From DAISKN01 sp963716925 (lineage in GTDB: Bacteria > Acidobacteriota > Vicinamibacteria > Marinacidobacterales > SMYC01): a stretch of DNA of 64,000 bases. The stretch spans positions 124,001-188,000 of the forward strand of contig CAVQUX010000024.1 in the NCBI GenBank assembly GCA_963716925.1, written 5' to 3'. Each line of letters opens with the position of its first letter. Positions within the stretch are counted from its first letter, which is position 1. Under the pieces are notes generated by a model. The model was not told the DNA's origin. It saw only the letters and a list, made by a program, of their open reading frames with translations, and made no database searches. Made by a program: the position numbers and the translations under genes. This document shows, piece by piece, positions 45,210 through 53,415 of this stretch.

Positions 45210-46784
45210 TCAGCTCCTCGCCCGGTAGAACGCTTCGACGGCCTCGAGCTCCGCGCGCTTCCGCTCCTCGCTCCACGAAAGCTCCTCTCCCAGGATCGCC
45301 GCCGCGCGCTCGAGCGCCGTTCTGCCCGGGGTGGCCCGCGGAGCCGAGCTCCGTTCGCCGCAGCACGACCGAGGCGAAGATCGAGAGCCATCTCCTCCCG
45401 CGCCGCGTACCGGACTTCGGCGCCGGTGACGGGGCTCGATTCACAGAGAGGCACGGGATCGGAGACCGCGAGGACCTCCCGGTAGAGTAGTCCCGTAGTT
45501 GAAGGCGAGATGGGGCTTCCCGGCGGACCTGCAGGAGATCGGCGAAGCTCTCGAAGTCGCCGCCGACTACGGGAGTCGCCGCCGAGCGCGAGGGGACTTC
45601 CGGTTTTCCCAGGTGGACCAGGACCCGATCGACGGTCTTCGCGGCGACGTCTCTCGCCGTGGTGTACTTCACGCCCACGACGGAGAGCAGGCCTTCGAGA
45701 GTGTCCTCGATGGTGTAGCTCTTCATCAGCGTGAGCTCTCGTCCGTTCGGGACCGTCGGAAGGAGGCCGCGATGAACGAGGCGCACGTCGCTCCTGACGA
45801 GCTCCGCCCTGGGATAGGCGCGGTTGATCCCGTCGATGAGGCGCCGCACGTCCTCTTCGTCGCTCTCGACCGCATCGGGCTCGCCCTCGCAGGGAAGGTG
45901 CAGCGTCCCCACCAGGGACACGTGGCGCCAGGGCGCGACGACGAGCAGAGGTCCTCCTCGCGTGAGACCCAGGGCGACGTTTCCGACCAGAGGCCGGGTC
46001 ACGAGGTTCATCGCCTTCGACGAGTGGAAGAGCCGTTTCCGCTTTCCTCCCTCGGCTTTCTCGAGGAGGCGATCGACGGATGGCCCCGATGCGTTGACCA
46101 CCATTCGCCCGCGGACCTCGAAGTCTTCGACTCCAGAGAAAGCGTCTCTCGCGACGATACCCAGGACGCGGTCTCCCCTTCTCACGAAGTCGATGGCTTC
46201 GACGAAGTTCGCGACCACCGCGCCCTCCCGGGCCGCCGAAAGCACGAACGAGAGCGTGAGGCGATCCGAGTTGTACATCTGGGCGTCGTACCAGAGCGCG
46301 CCGCCGGTAAGGCCGGAGTCGTCCAGACCGGGCGCGAGCTCGAGGCACTCCTCCCGTGAGAGCGCGCGCCCGGGGGGAAGATGCTTTTCGGTGCGCGCGC
46401 CCCGGTTGCGATCCCAGCTGAACAGGTCGTTCACGAAGAGGGCGAGCCTCAACGCGGAGCGGCTTCGGGTGAGCGAGCCCTGATACGTGGGAACGAGGAA
46501 CGGAAGCGGATGAACGAGGTGGGGCGCGATGTCCATGAGGATCCGTCGCTCCCGCACCGACTCGCGGATGCGCTTCAGATCTCCGTGCTGGAGATAGCGG
46601 ACGCCGCCGTGGATGGTCTTGAGGTTGTTGAACGACGTTCCCGAGCCGAAGTCGTCCCGCTCGACGAGAGCGACGCTGAGACCGCGAAGCGACGCGTCCC
46701 AGGCGATGGCGGCGCCGTAGACGCCGCCTCCGACGATCACGAGGTCGAACTCGCGCGAGGCGAGAGCCCCGATGTCCCTTTTCA
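45210..46784 (-). pseudogene. glpD: Aerobic glycerol-3-phosphate dehydrogenase, C-terminus disrupted by several frameshifts
   Basis: From GTG 46784 the frame reads the GlpD FAD-binding core: FDLVIVGGGVYGAAIAWDAS, GSGTSFNNLKTIHGGVRYLQ, VVNASGPSVDRLLEKAEGG and LLSVVGVKYTTARDVAAKTV, ending well near 45540. The last 110 residues are spread over three frames (PHLAFNYG; then REVLAVSDPVPLCESSPVTG; then SVVLRRTELGSAGHP; then AILGEELSWSEERKRAELEA) up to TGA 45210. At least three single-base shifts lie within about 220 bases. It was either a functional enzyme before sequencing error or it is decaying. The intact enzyme oxidises glycerol-3-phosphate at the membrane. Confidence 0.75.
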
Positions 46785-46806
46785 CGAAGATACTATAATA
46801 CGCCCC
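46785..46806. promoter_or_regulatory. 22-base divergent promoter with overlapping -10 boxes
   Basis: The spacer between glpD (GTG 46784) and the methyltransferase (TTG 46807) contains TATAAT at 46793-46798 on the plus strand and TATTATAGTATC on the minus strand. Both genes would start within about ten bases of their -10 boxes, so leaderless transcripts are likely. No clear -35 boxes were seen. Confidence 0.5.
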
Positions 46807-47571
46807 TTGAACGCCCTCCTGGAACGCGTGCAGCGGTACTGGAACGAGCGCATCCACGACATGGAGATGACCCAGAACACTCCGGGCACGCGGGAGTTCT
46901 TCGCCGACCTCGATGAGTACCGGTTCGACAAGCTCCGCTATCTTCCGCGGCTGGTGGATTTCGAGGGCTTCCGGGGCAAGAAGCTCCTCGAGGTCGGCTG
47001 CGGAATCGGAACCGATCTCGTTCGATTCGCGAAGGGAGGCGCCCTGGTCACCGGGGTCGACCTCTCGCAAACCGCGCTCGAGCTTGCCCGACAGAACGCT
47101 CGCCACGCCGGGGTCGAGATCGATCTCGAGCTCGCGAACGGAGAGGCGCTGCCCTTCGAGGAGGCGTCGTTCGACGCCGTCTACTGCCACGGCGTTCTCC
47201 AGTACACGGCGGAGCCGCGGCTCATGGTCGAGCAGTGCCGCCGGGTGCTGAAGCCCGACGGTGAGGCCATCTTCATGGTCTACAACCGGGTCTCCTGGCT
47301 CAACGCCCTCTCGAAGGTGATGCGAGTCGACCTCGAGCACGGAGACGCGCCCGTCCTGAGGAAGTACTCGATCGGGGAGTATCGCGATCTTCTCTCGGCC
47401 TTCGCGAGCGTCCGCGTCGTGCCCGAGAGGTTTCCGGTGAAGACCAGGCTCCACGGAGGCGTCAAAGGATTCGCCTACAACCGCGTCTTCGTCGGCGCGT
47501 TCGAGACGCTTCCCCGCGCGTGGGTGCGTCCCTTCGGATGGCACCTCATGGCGTTCTGCAGGAAGACATGA
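46807..47571 (+). CDS. SAM-dependent methyltransferase
   Basis: The 254-residue protein has the class I SAM-binding fold: KLLEVGCGIGTDLVRFAKGG (motif I), VTGVDLSQTALELARQNARH (acidic end of beta-2), ANGEALPFEEASFDAVYCHG (motif II region) and HRVLKP-type CRRVLKPDGEAIFMVYNRVS. The C-terminal lid is HGDAPVLRKYSIGEYRDLLS. It is related to UbiE/Coq5-like enzymes, with the substrate unknown. TTG 46807 is the only start near the promoter. The stop overlaps the TIGR04076 gene by four bases. Confidence 0.85.
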   Translation: MNALLERVQRYWNERIHDMEMTQNTPGTREFFADLDEYRFDKLRYLPRLVDFEGFRGKKLLEVGCGIGTDLVRFAKGGALVTGVDLSQTALELARQNARHAGVEIDLELANGEALPFEEASFDAVYCHGVLQYTAEPRLMVEQCRRVLKPDGEAIFMVYNRVSWLNALSKVMRVDLEHGDAPVLRKYSIGEYRDLLSAFASVRVVPERFPVKTRLHGGVKGFAYNRVFVGAFETLPRAWVRPFGWHLMAFCRKT

Positions 47572-47888
47572 GCGAAGGCACCTTCCAGCTCTACGACCTC
47601 CGCGTCACCGTCGTCGAGATTCGCGGCCGATCGGTCTGCGGTCTGTCCGTCGGCGACTGGTTCGAGGTGAGGAACAGCAGCAGGCTCGTGCTCCCGCCCG
47701 ATCGCCACTTCTGCATCTACGCGCTCGCCTCCGTGCTTCCCCTAATTCCGGCGAAGCAGAGGGAGCTGTCGAAGAACGACTGGCTCGCGTCGGACAGCCT
47801 CGTCGCCTGTCCCGATCCCGACGAGCAGCTCATCATGAAGATCGAAAGGCTCGCGCCGGTCGATCTTCGGAAGAGCGACCTGACCTGA
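47568..47888 (+). CDS. TIGR04076 family protein
   Basis: The 106-residue protein has the TIGR04076 pattern: LYDLRVTVVEIRGRSVCGLS, VGDWFEVRNSSRLVLPPDRH, FCIYALASVLPLIPAKQREL and DSLVACPDPDEQLIMKIERL, with conserved Cys residues at CGLS, FCIY and ACPDP. Family function is unknown. It is translationally coupled to the methyltransferase upstream and followed after eight bases by the LLM oxidoreductase. Confidence 0.85.
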   Translation: MSEGTFQLYDLRVTVVEIRGRSVCGLSVGDWFEVRNSSRLVLPPDRHFCIYALASVLPLIPAKQRELSKNDWLASDSLVACPDPDEQLIMKIERLAPVDLRKSDLT

Positions 47889-47896
47889 GTCGACTC

Positions 47897-48895
47897 ATGG
47901 GGCGCGTGGGGATCGCCTTCCAGAGCGACAAGAGCCTCGCCGAGTACCGCGAGCTCGCCTCGATCCTCGACAGGTATGACTTCGCAACCGCGAGCGTCTA
48001 CCAGGATCTGTTCTTCCAGTCGCCGTGGCCGGCTCTCCTGCAGTTCGCCGAGCACACGAAGCGTCCGCTGCTGGGACCGGCGGTCGTGAACCCTTACCTT
48101 TCACATCCGGTCCTGGTGGCAGCGAACCTGGCGCTTCTGGATCGGACGAGCGGCGGGCGCGCCTACCTGGGCGTGGGAAGGGGCGCATTCTTCGAGTCGA
48201 TCGGCGTCCCTCAGCCGCGGCCCCTCGCCGCCATCCGCGAGTGCGTGGAGCTGGTCCAGAGACTTCTCGTGGGAGAGCGCGCCCCCTATCTCGGGGAGAT
48301 CTTCCAGGCCTCGGAGCAGGCGTACCTTCGGTTCCCCATCCCTGGCCGGAGGCTTCCCGTCCTCATCGGGGGATGGGGAGAGCGCATCGCGCGGCTCGGG
48401 GGCGAGATCGCCGACGTCTTCAAGGTCGGAGGCTCGGCGAGCGCCGCGAGCGCTCCCTGGTTCCGAGAACGGCTCGACGAAGGCGCGCGCCGCGCGGGCA
48501 GAGACCCGAACGCAGTGAAGCTCGCCTTCGGGGCCGTGACCGTCGTCGACCGCGATCGGCGCCGAGCCGAATCGATCGCGAGACGGGAAGTCGCGATGTA
48601 CGTCGCCGCCGTGGCGCGCCTCGAGCCGACATCCCCGCCGGCTGCCGAGGAGATTCGAGAGATCGAGGCCGCCCTCTCCTCCGGAGACGAGAAGCGGGCG
48701 GGCGAGGCGCTCTCGCGGGAGACCCTCCATCGCTTCGCCTGCTTCGGAACACCGGAAGACATCGCCGGTCATTTGAACGAGCTCTTCGACGCGGGTGTGG
48801 ATCTGTTCGAGCTCGGAACTCCCCACGGAGAGGACGAGCTCGAAGCGGTGCGAATGCTCGGAAGCGAGGTGCTGCCGCTGCTTTCGCGACTGTGA
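47897..48895 (+). CDS. LLM-class (F420- or FMN-dependent) oxidoreductase
   Basis: The 332-residue protein has the luciferase-like TIM-barrel pattern: VGIAFQSDKSLAEYRELASI, LLGPAVVNPYLSHPVLVAAN, GRAYLGVGRGAFFESIGVPQ, PVLIGGWGERIARLGGEIAD and GTPEDIAGHLNELFDAGVDL. It is closest in style to the Mer/F420-dependent 5,10-methylene-tetrahydromethanopterin reductase-like branch. The cofactor may be F420, since cofE and npdG are in the same window. The substrate is not predictable. Confidence 0.8.
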   Translation: MGRVGIAFQSDKSLAEYRELASILDRYDFATASVYQDLFFQSPWPALLQFAEHTKRPLLGPAVVNPYLSHPVLVAANLALLDRTSGGRAYLGVGRGAFFESIGVPQPRPLAAIRECVELVQRLLVGERAPYLGEIFQASEQAYLRFPIPGRRLPVLIGGWGERIARLGGEIADVFKVGGSASAASAPWFRERLDEGARRAGRDPNAVKLAFGAVTVVDRDRRRAESIARREVAMYVAAVARLEPTSPPAAEEIREIEAALSSGDEKRAGEALSRETLHRFACFGTPEDIAGHLNELFDAGVDLFELGTPHGEDELEAVRMLGSEVLPLLSRL

Positions 48896-48898
48896 TAG

Positions 48899-48912
48899 TA
48901 TTCAATTGAATA
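48899..48912 (+). promoter_or_regulatory. Perfect palindrome before the ArsR-rhodanese gene, likely operator
   Basis: TATTCAATTGAATA is a perfect 14-base palindrome 15 bases upstream of the ATG at 48927. The surrounding AT-rich sequence overlaps any promoter there. ArsR/SmtB repressors bind such AT-rich dyads, so autoregulation by the following gene is likely. Confidence 0.6.
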
Positions 48913-48926
48913 GTTGATTAGTATCC

Positions 48927-49589
48927 ATGAAATCTCACCGTTCCTTCAAAAACTCGATTTACCAGCAGTTTGCGCGGCTCGGTAAGGCCTGTGCGAGTCC
49001 CAGACGCCTCGAGCTCCTGGATCTCCTCTCGCAGGCGCCGCGCACCGTGGAATCCCTGGCGAAGGAGTCGAGCCAGACCGTCGCCAACGCGTCGCGGCAC
49101 CTGCAGGTGCTCCGCGGCGCCCGACTGGTGGAGGCCGAGAAGAAGGGCCTCTTCGTGACCTACCGCCTCGCCGACGATGGCGTCGCAGATTTTTTTCGCT
49201 CCCTCCGGCTCCTCGCGGAGGCGAGGCTCGCGGAGATCGAGCGCGTCGCCCGCGAGTACATGACGGACCGGGAAGCGATGGAGGCGGTGGACCGACACGC
49301 CCTTCTCGAGCGCGTGAAGCGGGGCGACGTCGTGGTGCTCGACGTCCGCCCGTTGGAGGAATACCAGGCGGGCCACATTCCCGGCGCGCGCTCCATTCCG
49401 GTGAAGGAGCTCGAAAGCCGGCTCGGCGAGATCCCCGCCGACCTGGAGGTCGTCGCCTACTGCCGCGGCCCCTATTGCCTCTTCGCCGTCGAGGCGGTCG
49501 AGCGGCTCCGTGCGCACGGATTCAAGGCCACTCGCCTCGAGGACGGCCTCTCGGATTGGCGAGCCTACGGCATGGAAGTCCAAGCGTGA
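48927..49589 (+). CDS. ArsR-family regulator fused to a rhodanese domain
   Basis: The 220-residue protein has an ArsR winged helix at residues 10-90 (GKACASPRRLELLDLLSQAP, TVANASRHLQVLRGARLVEA). A linker is followed by a rhodanese domain (VVVLDVRPLEEYQAGHIPGA, VVAYCRGPYCLFAVEAVERL), with catalytic Cys in YCRGPYC. Such ArsR-rhodanese proteins sense reactive sulfur or metals. A 14-base palindrome lies just upstream. It overlaps the sterol desaturase gene by four bases, which it may regulate. Confidence 0.9.
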   Translation: MKSHRSFKNSIYQQFARLGKACASPRRLELLDLLSQAPRTVESLAKESSQTVANASRHLQVLRGARLVEAEKKGLFVTYRLADDGVADFFRSLRLLAEARLAEIERVAREYMTDREAMEAVDRHALLERVKRGDVVVLDVRPLEEYQAGHIPGARSIPVKELESRLGEIPADLEVVAYCRGPYCLFAVEAVERLRAHGFKATRLEDGLSDWRAYGMEVQA

Positions 49590-50443
49590 CGGCCATGGAT
49601 TCCGAGGCCTGGACCCGCCTCTCGTTCTTCGCAGGGATCTTCCTCGCCATGGCGCTCTGGGAGCTTCTCGCCCCTCGTCGCACCCCGAGCATGTCGAAGG
49701 TCAAGCGATGGTCCATCAATCTGGCGGTCGCGGGAATCAACACCCTGGTGGTGCGTCTTCTTTTTCCTTCTGCCGCCGTGGGCGTAGCGTGGATTGCGGG
49801 AGAACGCGGCTGGGGTCTCATGAACAACGCCGAGCTTCCCTTCTGGGTTGCGTTCCTCGGCTCGGTCGTCGCCCTCGACCTCGTGGTCTACTTGCAGCAC
49901 GTGCTGTTCCACGCGGTCCCGGCCTTCTGGCGGCTTCACATGGTCCACCACGCCGACCTCGACTTCGATGTGACCACGGGAGCTCGATTTCATCCGCTGG
50001 AGATCGTCCTTTCGATGCTCGTCAAGGCCGCGGCGGTGCTGGTGCTGGGTCCCCCGGCCGCGGCGGTGCTCGCGTTCGAGGTGCTGCTGAACGCGACGTC
50101 GATGTTCAACCACGGCAACGTGCGCATTCCACCCGGGCTGGACCGCGTGCTGAGACTCCTCGTGGTCACTCCCGAGATGCACCGGGTCCATCACTCGGTC
50201 GTCCCCGTCGAGACCAACAGCAACTTTGGATTCAACCTCCCCTGGTGGGATCGCCTGCTCGGCACATACCGGGGCCAGCCTCGCGCGGGTCACCTGGGAA
50301 TGACCATCGGTCTTCGCCAGTTGCGAGATCCCCAGGCGCTGACCTTCGCGGGCCTGCTCGCTCTCCCGTTCGTCGGCGAGATCGGCAGCTATTCCTTTGG
50401 GAGCCCTGCGGTGAAGGGAGTAGAATTCGAGACCGGAGGATGA
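49586..50443 (+). CDS. Sterol desaturase/fatty acid hydroxylase family membrane enzyme
   Basis: The protein (285 residues from GTG 49586; an ATG at 49595 is also possible) has the di-iron histidine clusters of the family: HVLFHAVPAFWRLHMVHHAD (HxxxH and HxxHH) and EMHRVHHSVVP (HxxHH). Four to six hydrophobic helices are present (LSFFAGIFLAMALWELLAPR, SVVALDLVVYLQHVLFHAVP). It hydroxylates or desaturates a membrane lipid. It is coupled to the ArsR-rhodanese gene by a four-base overlap, which suggests sulfur- or stress-linked control. Confidence 0.88.
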   Translation: MTAMDSEAWTRLSFFAGIFLAMALWELLAPRRTPSMSKVKRWSINLAVAGINTLVVRLLFPSAAVGVAWIAGERGWGLMNNAELPFWVAFLGSVVALDLVVYLQHVLFHAVPAFWRLHMVHHADLDFDVTTGARFHPLEIVLSMLVKAAAVLVLGPPAAAVLAFEVLLNATSMFNHGNVRIPPGLDRVLRLLVVTPEMHRVHHSVVPVETNSNFGFNLPWWDRLLGTYRGQPRAGHLGMTIGLRQLRDPQALTFAGLLALPFVGEIGSYSFGSPAVKGVEFETGG

Positions 50444-50446
50444 GCC

Positions 50447-50692
50447 TTGCTCCGTGATACCGATGCCGATGCTCATCGTACGCACATCGACCTGATGAGG
50501 CGGGCAGAGGGATGGCGAAAGCTGCAACTCGCCGACCAGCTGCACCAGAGCTTGAGGATGCTCGCCCTCGCGGGCCTTCGAGCCCGCTACCCGGAGGCGT
50601 CGCCGGATGAGCTGAAGCGACGTCTCGCCGACTTGCTCCTGGGTACGTCGCTGGCGGAGCAGGCTTACGGGCCGCTCGCGAACCGCCGGTGA
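50447..50692 (+). CDS. Small helical protein upstream of a nucleotidyltransferase
   Basis: The 81-residue protein (TTG start with GGAGG six bases upstream) is largely helical: AHRTHIDLMRRAEGWRKLQL, SLRMLALAGLRARYPEASPD, ELKRRLADLLLGTSLAEQAY. It overlaps the nucleotidyltransferase gene by four bases. Short partners of this type often accompany AbiEii/MenA-like nucleotidyltransferases. The antitoxin role is only a guess. Confidence 0.6.
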   Translation: MLRDTDADAHRTHIDLMRRAEGWRKLQLADQLHQSLRMLALAGLRARYPEASPDELKRRLADLLLGTSLAEQAYGPLANRR

Positions 50693-51273
50693 CCATTCCT
50701 CCCGAGCCGACAGCCGTCACCCTCCTCGTCACCGGGATCCTCGAGCGTCTCGGAGTGCGGTACGCGATCGGCGGCTCGCTCGCCAGCTCGCTCCATGGTG
50801 TGTTTCGCGCCAGCGTCGATGCGGACCTCGTGGCCGACCTTCGACCAGAGCACGTCGGACCGTTCTTCCGAGCGCTCGGAGAGGCTTTCTACCGTGACGA
50901 AAACTCCATGAGGCGCGCGATCGAGCTCCGGCGGACATTCAACGTCATCCATCTGGATACGATGTTCAAGATCGACGTCTTCATCCCCAAGGGGAGGGCC
51001 TTCGACGAGGCCCAGTTGGAGCGGCGGACGGCCCATGTGATCGCGCAGGACCCGGAGCGGTCGGCTTTCGTCGCCTCTGCGGAGGACACCATCCTGGCCA
51101 AGCTGGATTGGTATCGAGCCGGCGGAGGCGTCTCCGAACAGCAGTGGCGCGACGTGCTCGGGGTCCTCCAGGTCCAATCGGCGACTCTCGACCGCCATTA
51201 CCTCCGCTCGATGGCCGCGTCGTTGCAGGTGAGCGACCTCCTGGAGCGCGCTCTTAGCGAGGCATCGGGTTAA
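50689..51273 (+). CDS. AbiEii-like nucleotidyltransferase
   Basis: The 194-residue protein (GTG start) has a nucleotidyltransferase core: GVRYAIGGSLASSLHGVFRA (GGSxAS) followed by SVDADLVADL, the D-x-D metal site, and a second acidic strand FKIDVFIPKG. The rest (AEDTILAKLDWYRAGGGVSE, RDVLGVLQVQSATLDRHYLR) resembles nucleotidyltransferase domains of AbiEii/DUF6036 type. With the small protein upstream it forms a two-gene cassette with toxin-antitoxin form. It overlaps the convergent symporter by 20 bases. Confidence 0.75.
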   Translation: MTIPPEPTAVTLLVTGILERLGVRYAIGGSLASSLHGVFRASVDADLVADLRPEHVGPFFRALGEAFYRDENSMRRAIELRRTFNVIHLDTMFKIDVFIPKGRAFDEAQLERRTAHVIAQDPERSAFVASAEDTILAKLDWYRAGGGVSEQQWRDVLGVLQVQSATLDRHYLRSMAASLQVSDLLERALSEASG

Positions 51274-52684
51274 TCGCTCGACCGATTCCATCCACCGCGA
51301 CCGCGGACGCGAAGGTTACCGTCGTACCGATGGCCACGTTCCAGGTCCAGGCAACCGGAGTGAGCTGATTCGCGAGCAGCGGAGCGCCGAAACCTATTGC
51401 CATGCCGACGAGGACCGACGGCGACGTCGCCCGCCGGTGGAGCACGGCGAGGAGGAACGCTCCAACAGTCGGTCCGGAGGCGTAGGAAAGCGCCGCGAGG
51501 CCGGCCTCGAGAGCCGATGAGGCTCTCTGCGCGAAGATGGCCACCACCGTCTGGGCGACTCCCCAGAAGACTGTGAAGACCCTCCCGAGCTGGATCTGCC
51601 GGCGCTCCGAAGCCCCGGGGTCGACGAACGGCAGGTAGAAGTCCTTCAGCGTCGTCGAGGCGACGCTGTTCAGGGACGGAGAGAGCGCGGCGGCGACGAC
51701 GGCGGCGAGAATGAACCCCAACCAGGGACCGGAGAGCGACTCGGCGATGAACGTCGGAAGCACCTCGTCCCCGCGGGCGAAGTCGCGCCCCTCATAGAAG
51801 CGCCAGAGAAGCGTTCCGATGGAAAGGAACAGAACGAACTGGACGAGGACGATGAAGCCCGAGAGCACGAGCCCGACCTGGGCCTGCCGGAGGCTTCGAG
51901 CGACCAGCAGACGCTGCACCAGGTAGTGATCGGTGCCGTGGGTCGCGAGCGTCAAGAAGACGCCCCCGACGAAGCCCGAGGCGATCGTGTAGGTCACCGC
52001 GGGGTCGAGCGAAGGCACCAGCACCCGGAGCTTTCCCTCGGCCGCCGCCGACGCGAACGCCTGAACCGCCGCCCCCGGCGGGAGGAGTCGCACCAGGGCT
52101 TCGAGCACCACCACCGCGCCGGCCACGTAAACGAACATCTGCACCACGTCGGTCCAGATCGTGGCCCGGGCTCCGCCCTCCTCGGTATAGAGGATCATCG
52201 CCGCCGCGAGGGCGAGGATGCAGTAGATCTCCGGCACGCCCAGGGCGATCGCGACCACCAGGGCCGCGGCATGAAGCCGGATTCCGTCCGCGAGCGTGCG
52301 ATAGAACAGGAACACGCCCGCGGCGACGCTCGCAACCGAACGACCGAAGCGCTGACTCAGGAGCTCGTACGACGTGAATACCTTCCCCCGGAAGTAGGCG
52401 GGTACGAGAACGGCGGAGATCAGGAACCGGCCGAGCACGTAGCCGAAAGCCAGCTGGAGGAAGCTCCAGTCCGCTCCGAAGGAGAAGCCGGGAACGCTGG
52501 TGAAAGTGAGAACGCTCGTCTCGGTGGCGACGACGCAGGCGGCGATCGCCCACCAGGGGACGCTCCTTTCGGCGAGGAAGTAATCGTCGACGGACTTCCG
52601 CCGCCTTCCCAGATAGGCGCCGAAGAACGTGATGGCGGCGAGATACAGGACGAGGACGGCGAGAGTCGAAAAGGAAAGATTCAA
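51254..52684 (-). CDS. Sodium:solute symporter (SSS family), second copy
   Basis: The 476-residue protein has about 13 helices: FSTLAVLVLYLAAITFFGAY, DDYFLAERSVPWWAIAACVV, VATETSVLTFTSVPGFSFGA, DGIRLHAAALVVAIALGVPE, YTEEGGARATIWTDVVQMFV and GFILAAVVAAALSPSLNSVA. The GGARATIWTD block and the TETS motif are SSS signatures, seen in sugar- and sialate-type symporters. The TTG at 52684 is the best start; no ATG precedes the first helix. It lies downstream of the HEAT gene (eight-base gap). It is distinct from the symporter at 33.8 kb. Confidence 0.85.
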   Translation of the reverse strand: MNLSFSTLAVLVLYLAAITFFGAYLGRRRKSVDDYFLAERSVPWWAIAACVVATETSVLTFTSVPGFSFGADWSFLQLAFGYVLGRFLISAVLVPAYFRGKVFTSYELLSQRFGRSVASVAAGVFLFYRTLADGIRLHAAALVVAIALGVPEIYCILALAAAMILYTEEGGARATIWTDVVQMFVYVAGAVVVLEALVRLLPPGAAVQAFASAAAEGKLRVLVPSLDPAVTYTIASGFVGGVFLTLATHGTDHYLVQRLLVARSLRQAQVGLVLSGFIVLVQFVLFLSIGTLLWRFYEGRDFARGDEVLPTFIAESLSGPWLGFILAAVVAAALSPSLNSVASTTLKDFYLPFVDPGASERRQIQLGRVFTVFWGVAQTVVAIFAQRASSALEAGLAALSYASGPTVGAFLLAVLHRRATSPSVLVGMAIGFGAPLLANQLTPVAWTWNVAIGTTVTFASAVAVDGIGRAINPMPR

Positions 52685-52692
52685 GGGCGCCG

Positions 52693-53415
52693 TCAGCGCA
52701 CGACGCGCCCTTTGGAGCTGACGCGGAACGGCGGAGGCAGGGCCGCCTCGACCTTCTTGCGGTAGCCTTTGACGTCCCAGTCGGCTTTCTCCAGAGCTTC
52801 GCCGATGCGGGTCTTCACCCGAGCCGAGTCTTCGTCCGGATTCACCAGCGCTTCGAGGAGCGGCTCCCGCGCCCGCTCGTCGCCGTAGGCGGCGAGGCAC
52901 TCGACGGCGACGAACCGGACGGTGTCGTCGGGACTCTGGAGGCAGGGGATCACACCGGGCACGACCTCCGGGTCCCCCAGGCTCTCGAGCGCGTTCAGGA
53001 TCTGGTTCGCCTTCTCGCCGCGGATATAGATCGGATCGCCGCCCCTCAGGATCTCGACGAGGAACGGGAGCAAGTTCTCCTTGGGAACGAGCTCCTTCAG
53101 AGCGTCGATGGCCCACGTCACCTGGTCGTGGCTCCGGATGTACCGTTTCAAGGGCTCGATCGCTTTCTCGCCGAAGCCGACGAGAACGTCCTGGATGTGC
53201 TTCTTCTCTTCCTGATCGATCCCAAGGTTCTCCGAAGTCGCCGAGAATCGCCGCGCGAGACCGTAGATTGCCTCCGGGGTCCCGATCTCCTGGAGCTTGT
53301 CCGCGGCTTCCATGCGCGCCTCGTGCTGCGCGTAACGCTGGCTGAGCGTCTTGGTTTTGCGCTCGATGCGGAGCCTTAGCCGGCCTTCCGAGGTCAGAAA
53401 ATCCTTGAGGTTCAT
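52693..53415 (-). CDS. HEAT-repeat protein
   Basis: The 240-residue soluble protein starts MNLKDFLTSEGRLRLRIERK and consists of alpha-helical HEAT units: AADKLQEIGTPEAIYGLARR, HIQDVLVGFGEKAIEPLKRY, ILNALESLGDPEVVPGVIPC and TVRFVAVECLAAYGDERARE. There is no signal or catalytic motif. Role unknown; such repeats form protein-binding scaffolds. It overlaps the hydrolase stop (ATGA) and is followed by the symporter. Confidence 0.8.
   Translation of the reverse strand: MNLKDFLTSEGRLRLRIERKTKTLSQRYAQHEARMEAADKLQEIGTPEAIYGLARRFSATSENLGIDQEEKKHIQDVLVGFGEKAIEPLKRYIRSHDQVTWAIDALKELVPKENLLPFLVEILRGGDPIYIRGEKANQILNALESLGDPEVVPGVIPCLQSPDDTVRFVAVECLAAYGDERAREPLLEALVNPDEDSARVKTRIGEALEKADWDVKGYRKKVEAALPPPFRVSSKGRVVR

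Noticed and set aside
41495..46348. A 1617-residue minus-strand frame
   Set aside because: It joins the FGE-domain gene, the first part of the transporter and antisense of glpD by chance. Overlapping ATGA and GTGA starts show separate genes.
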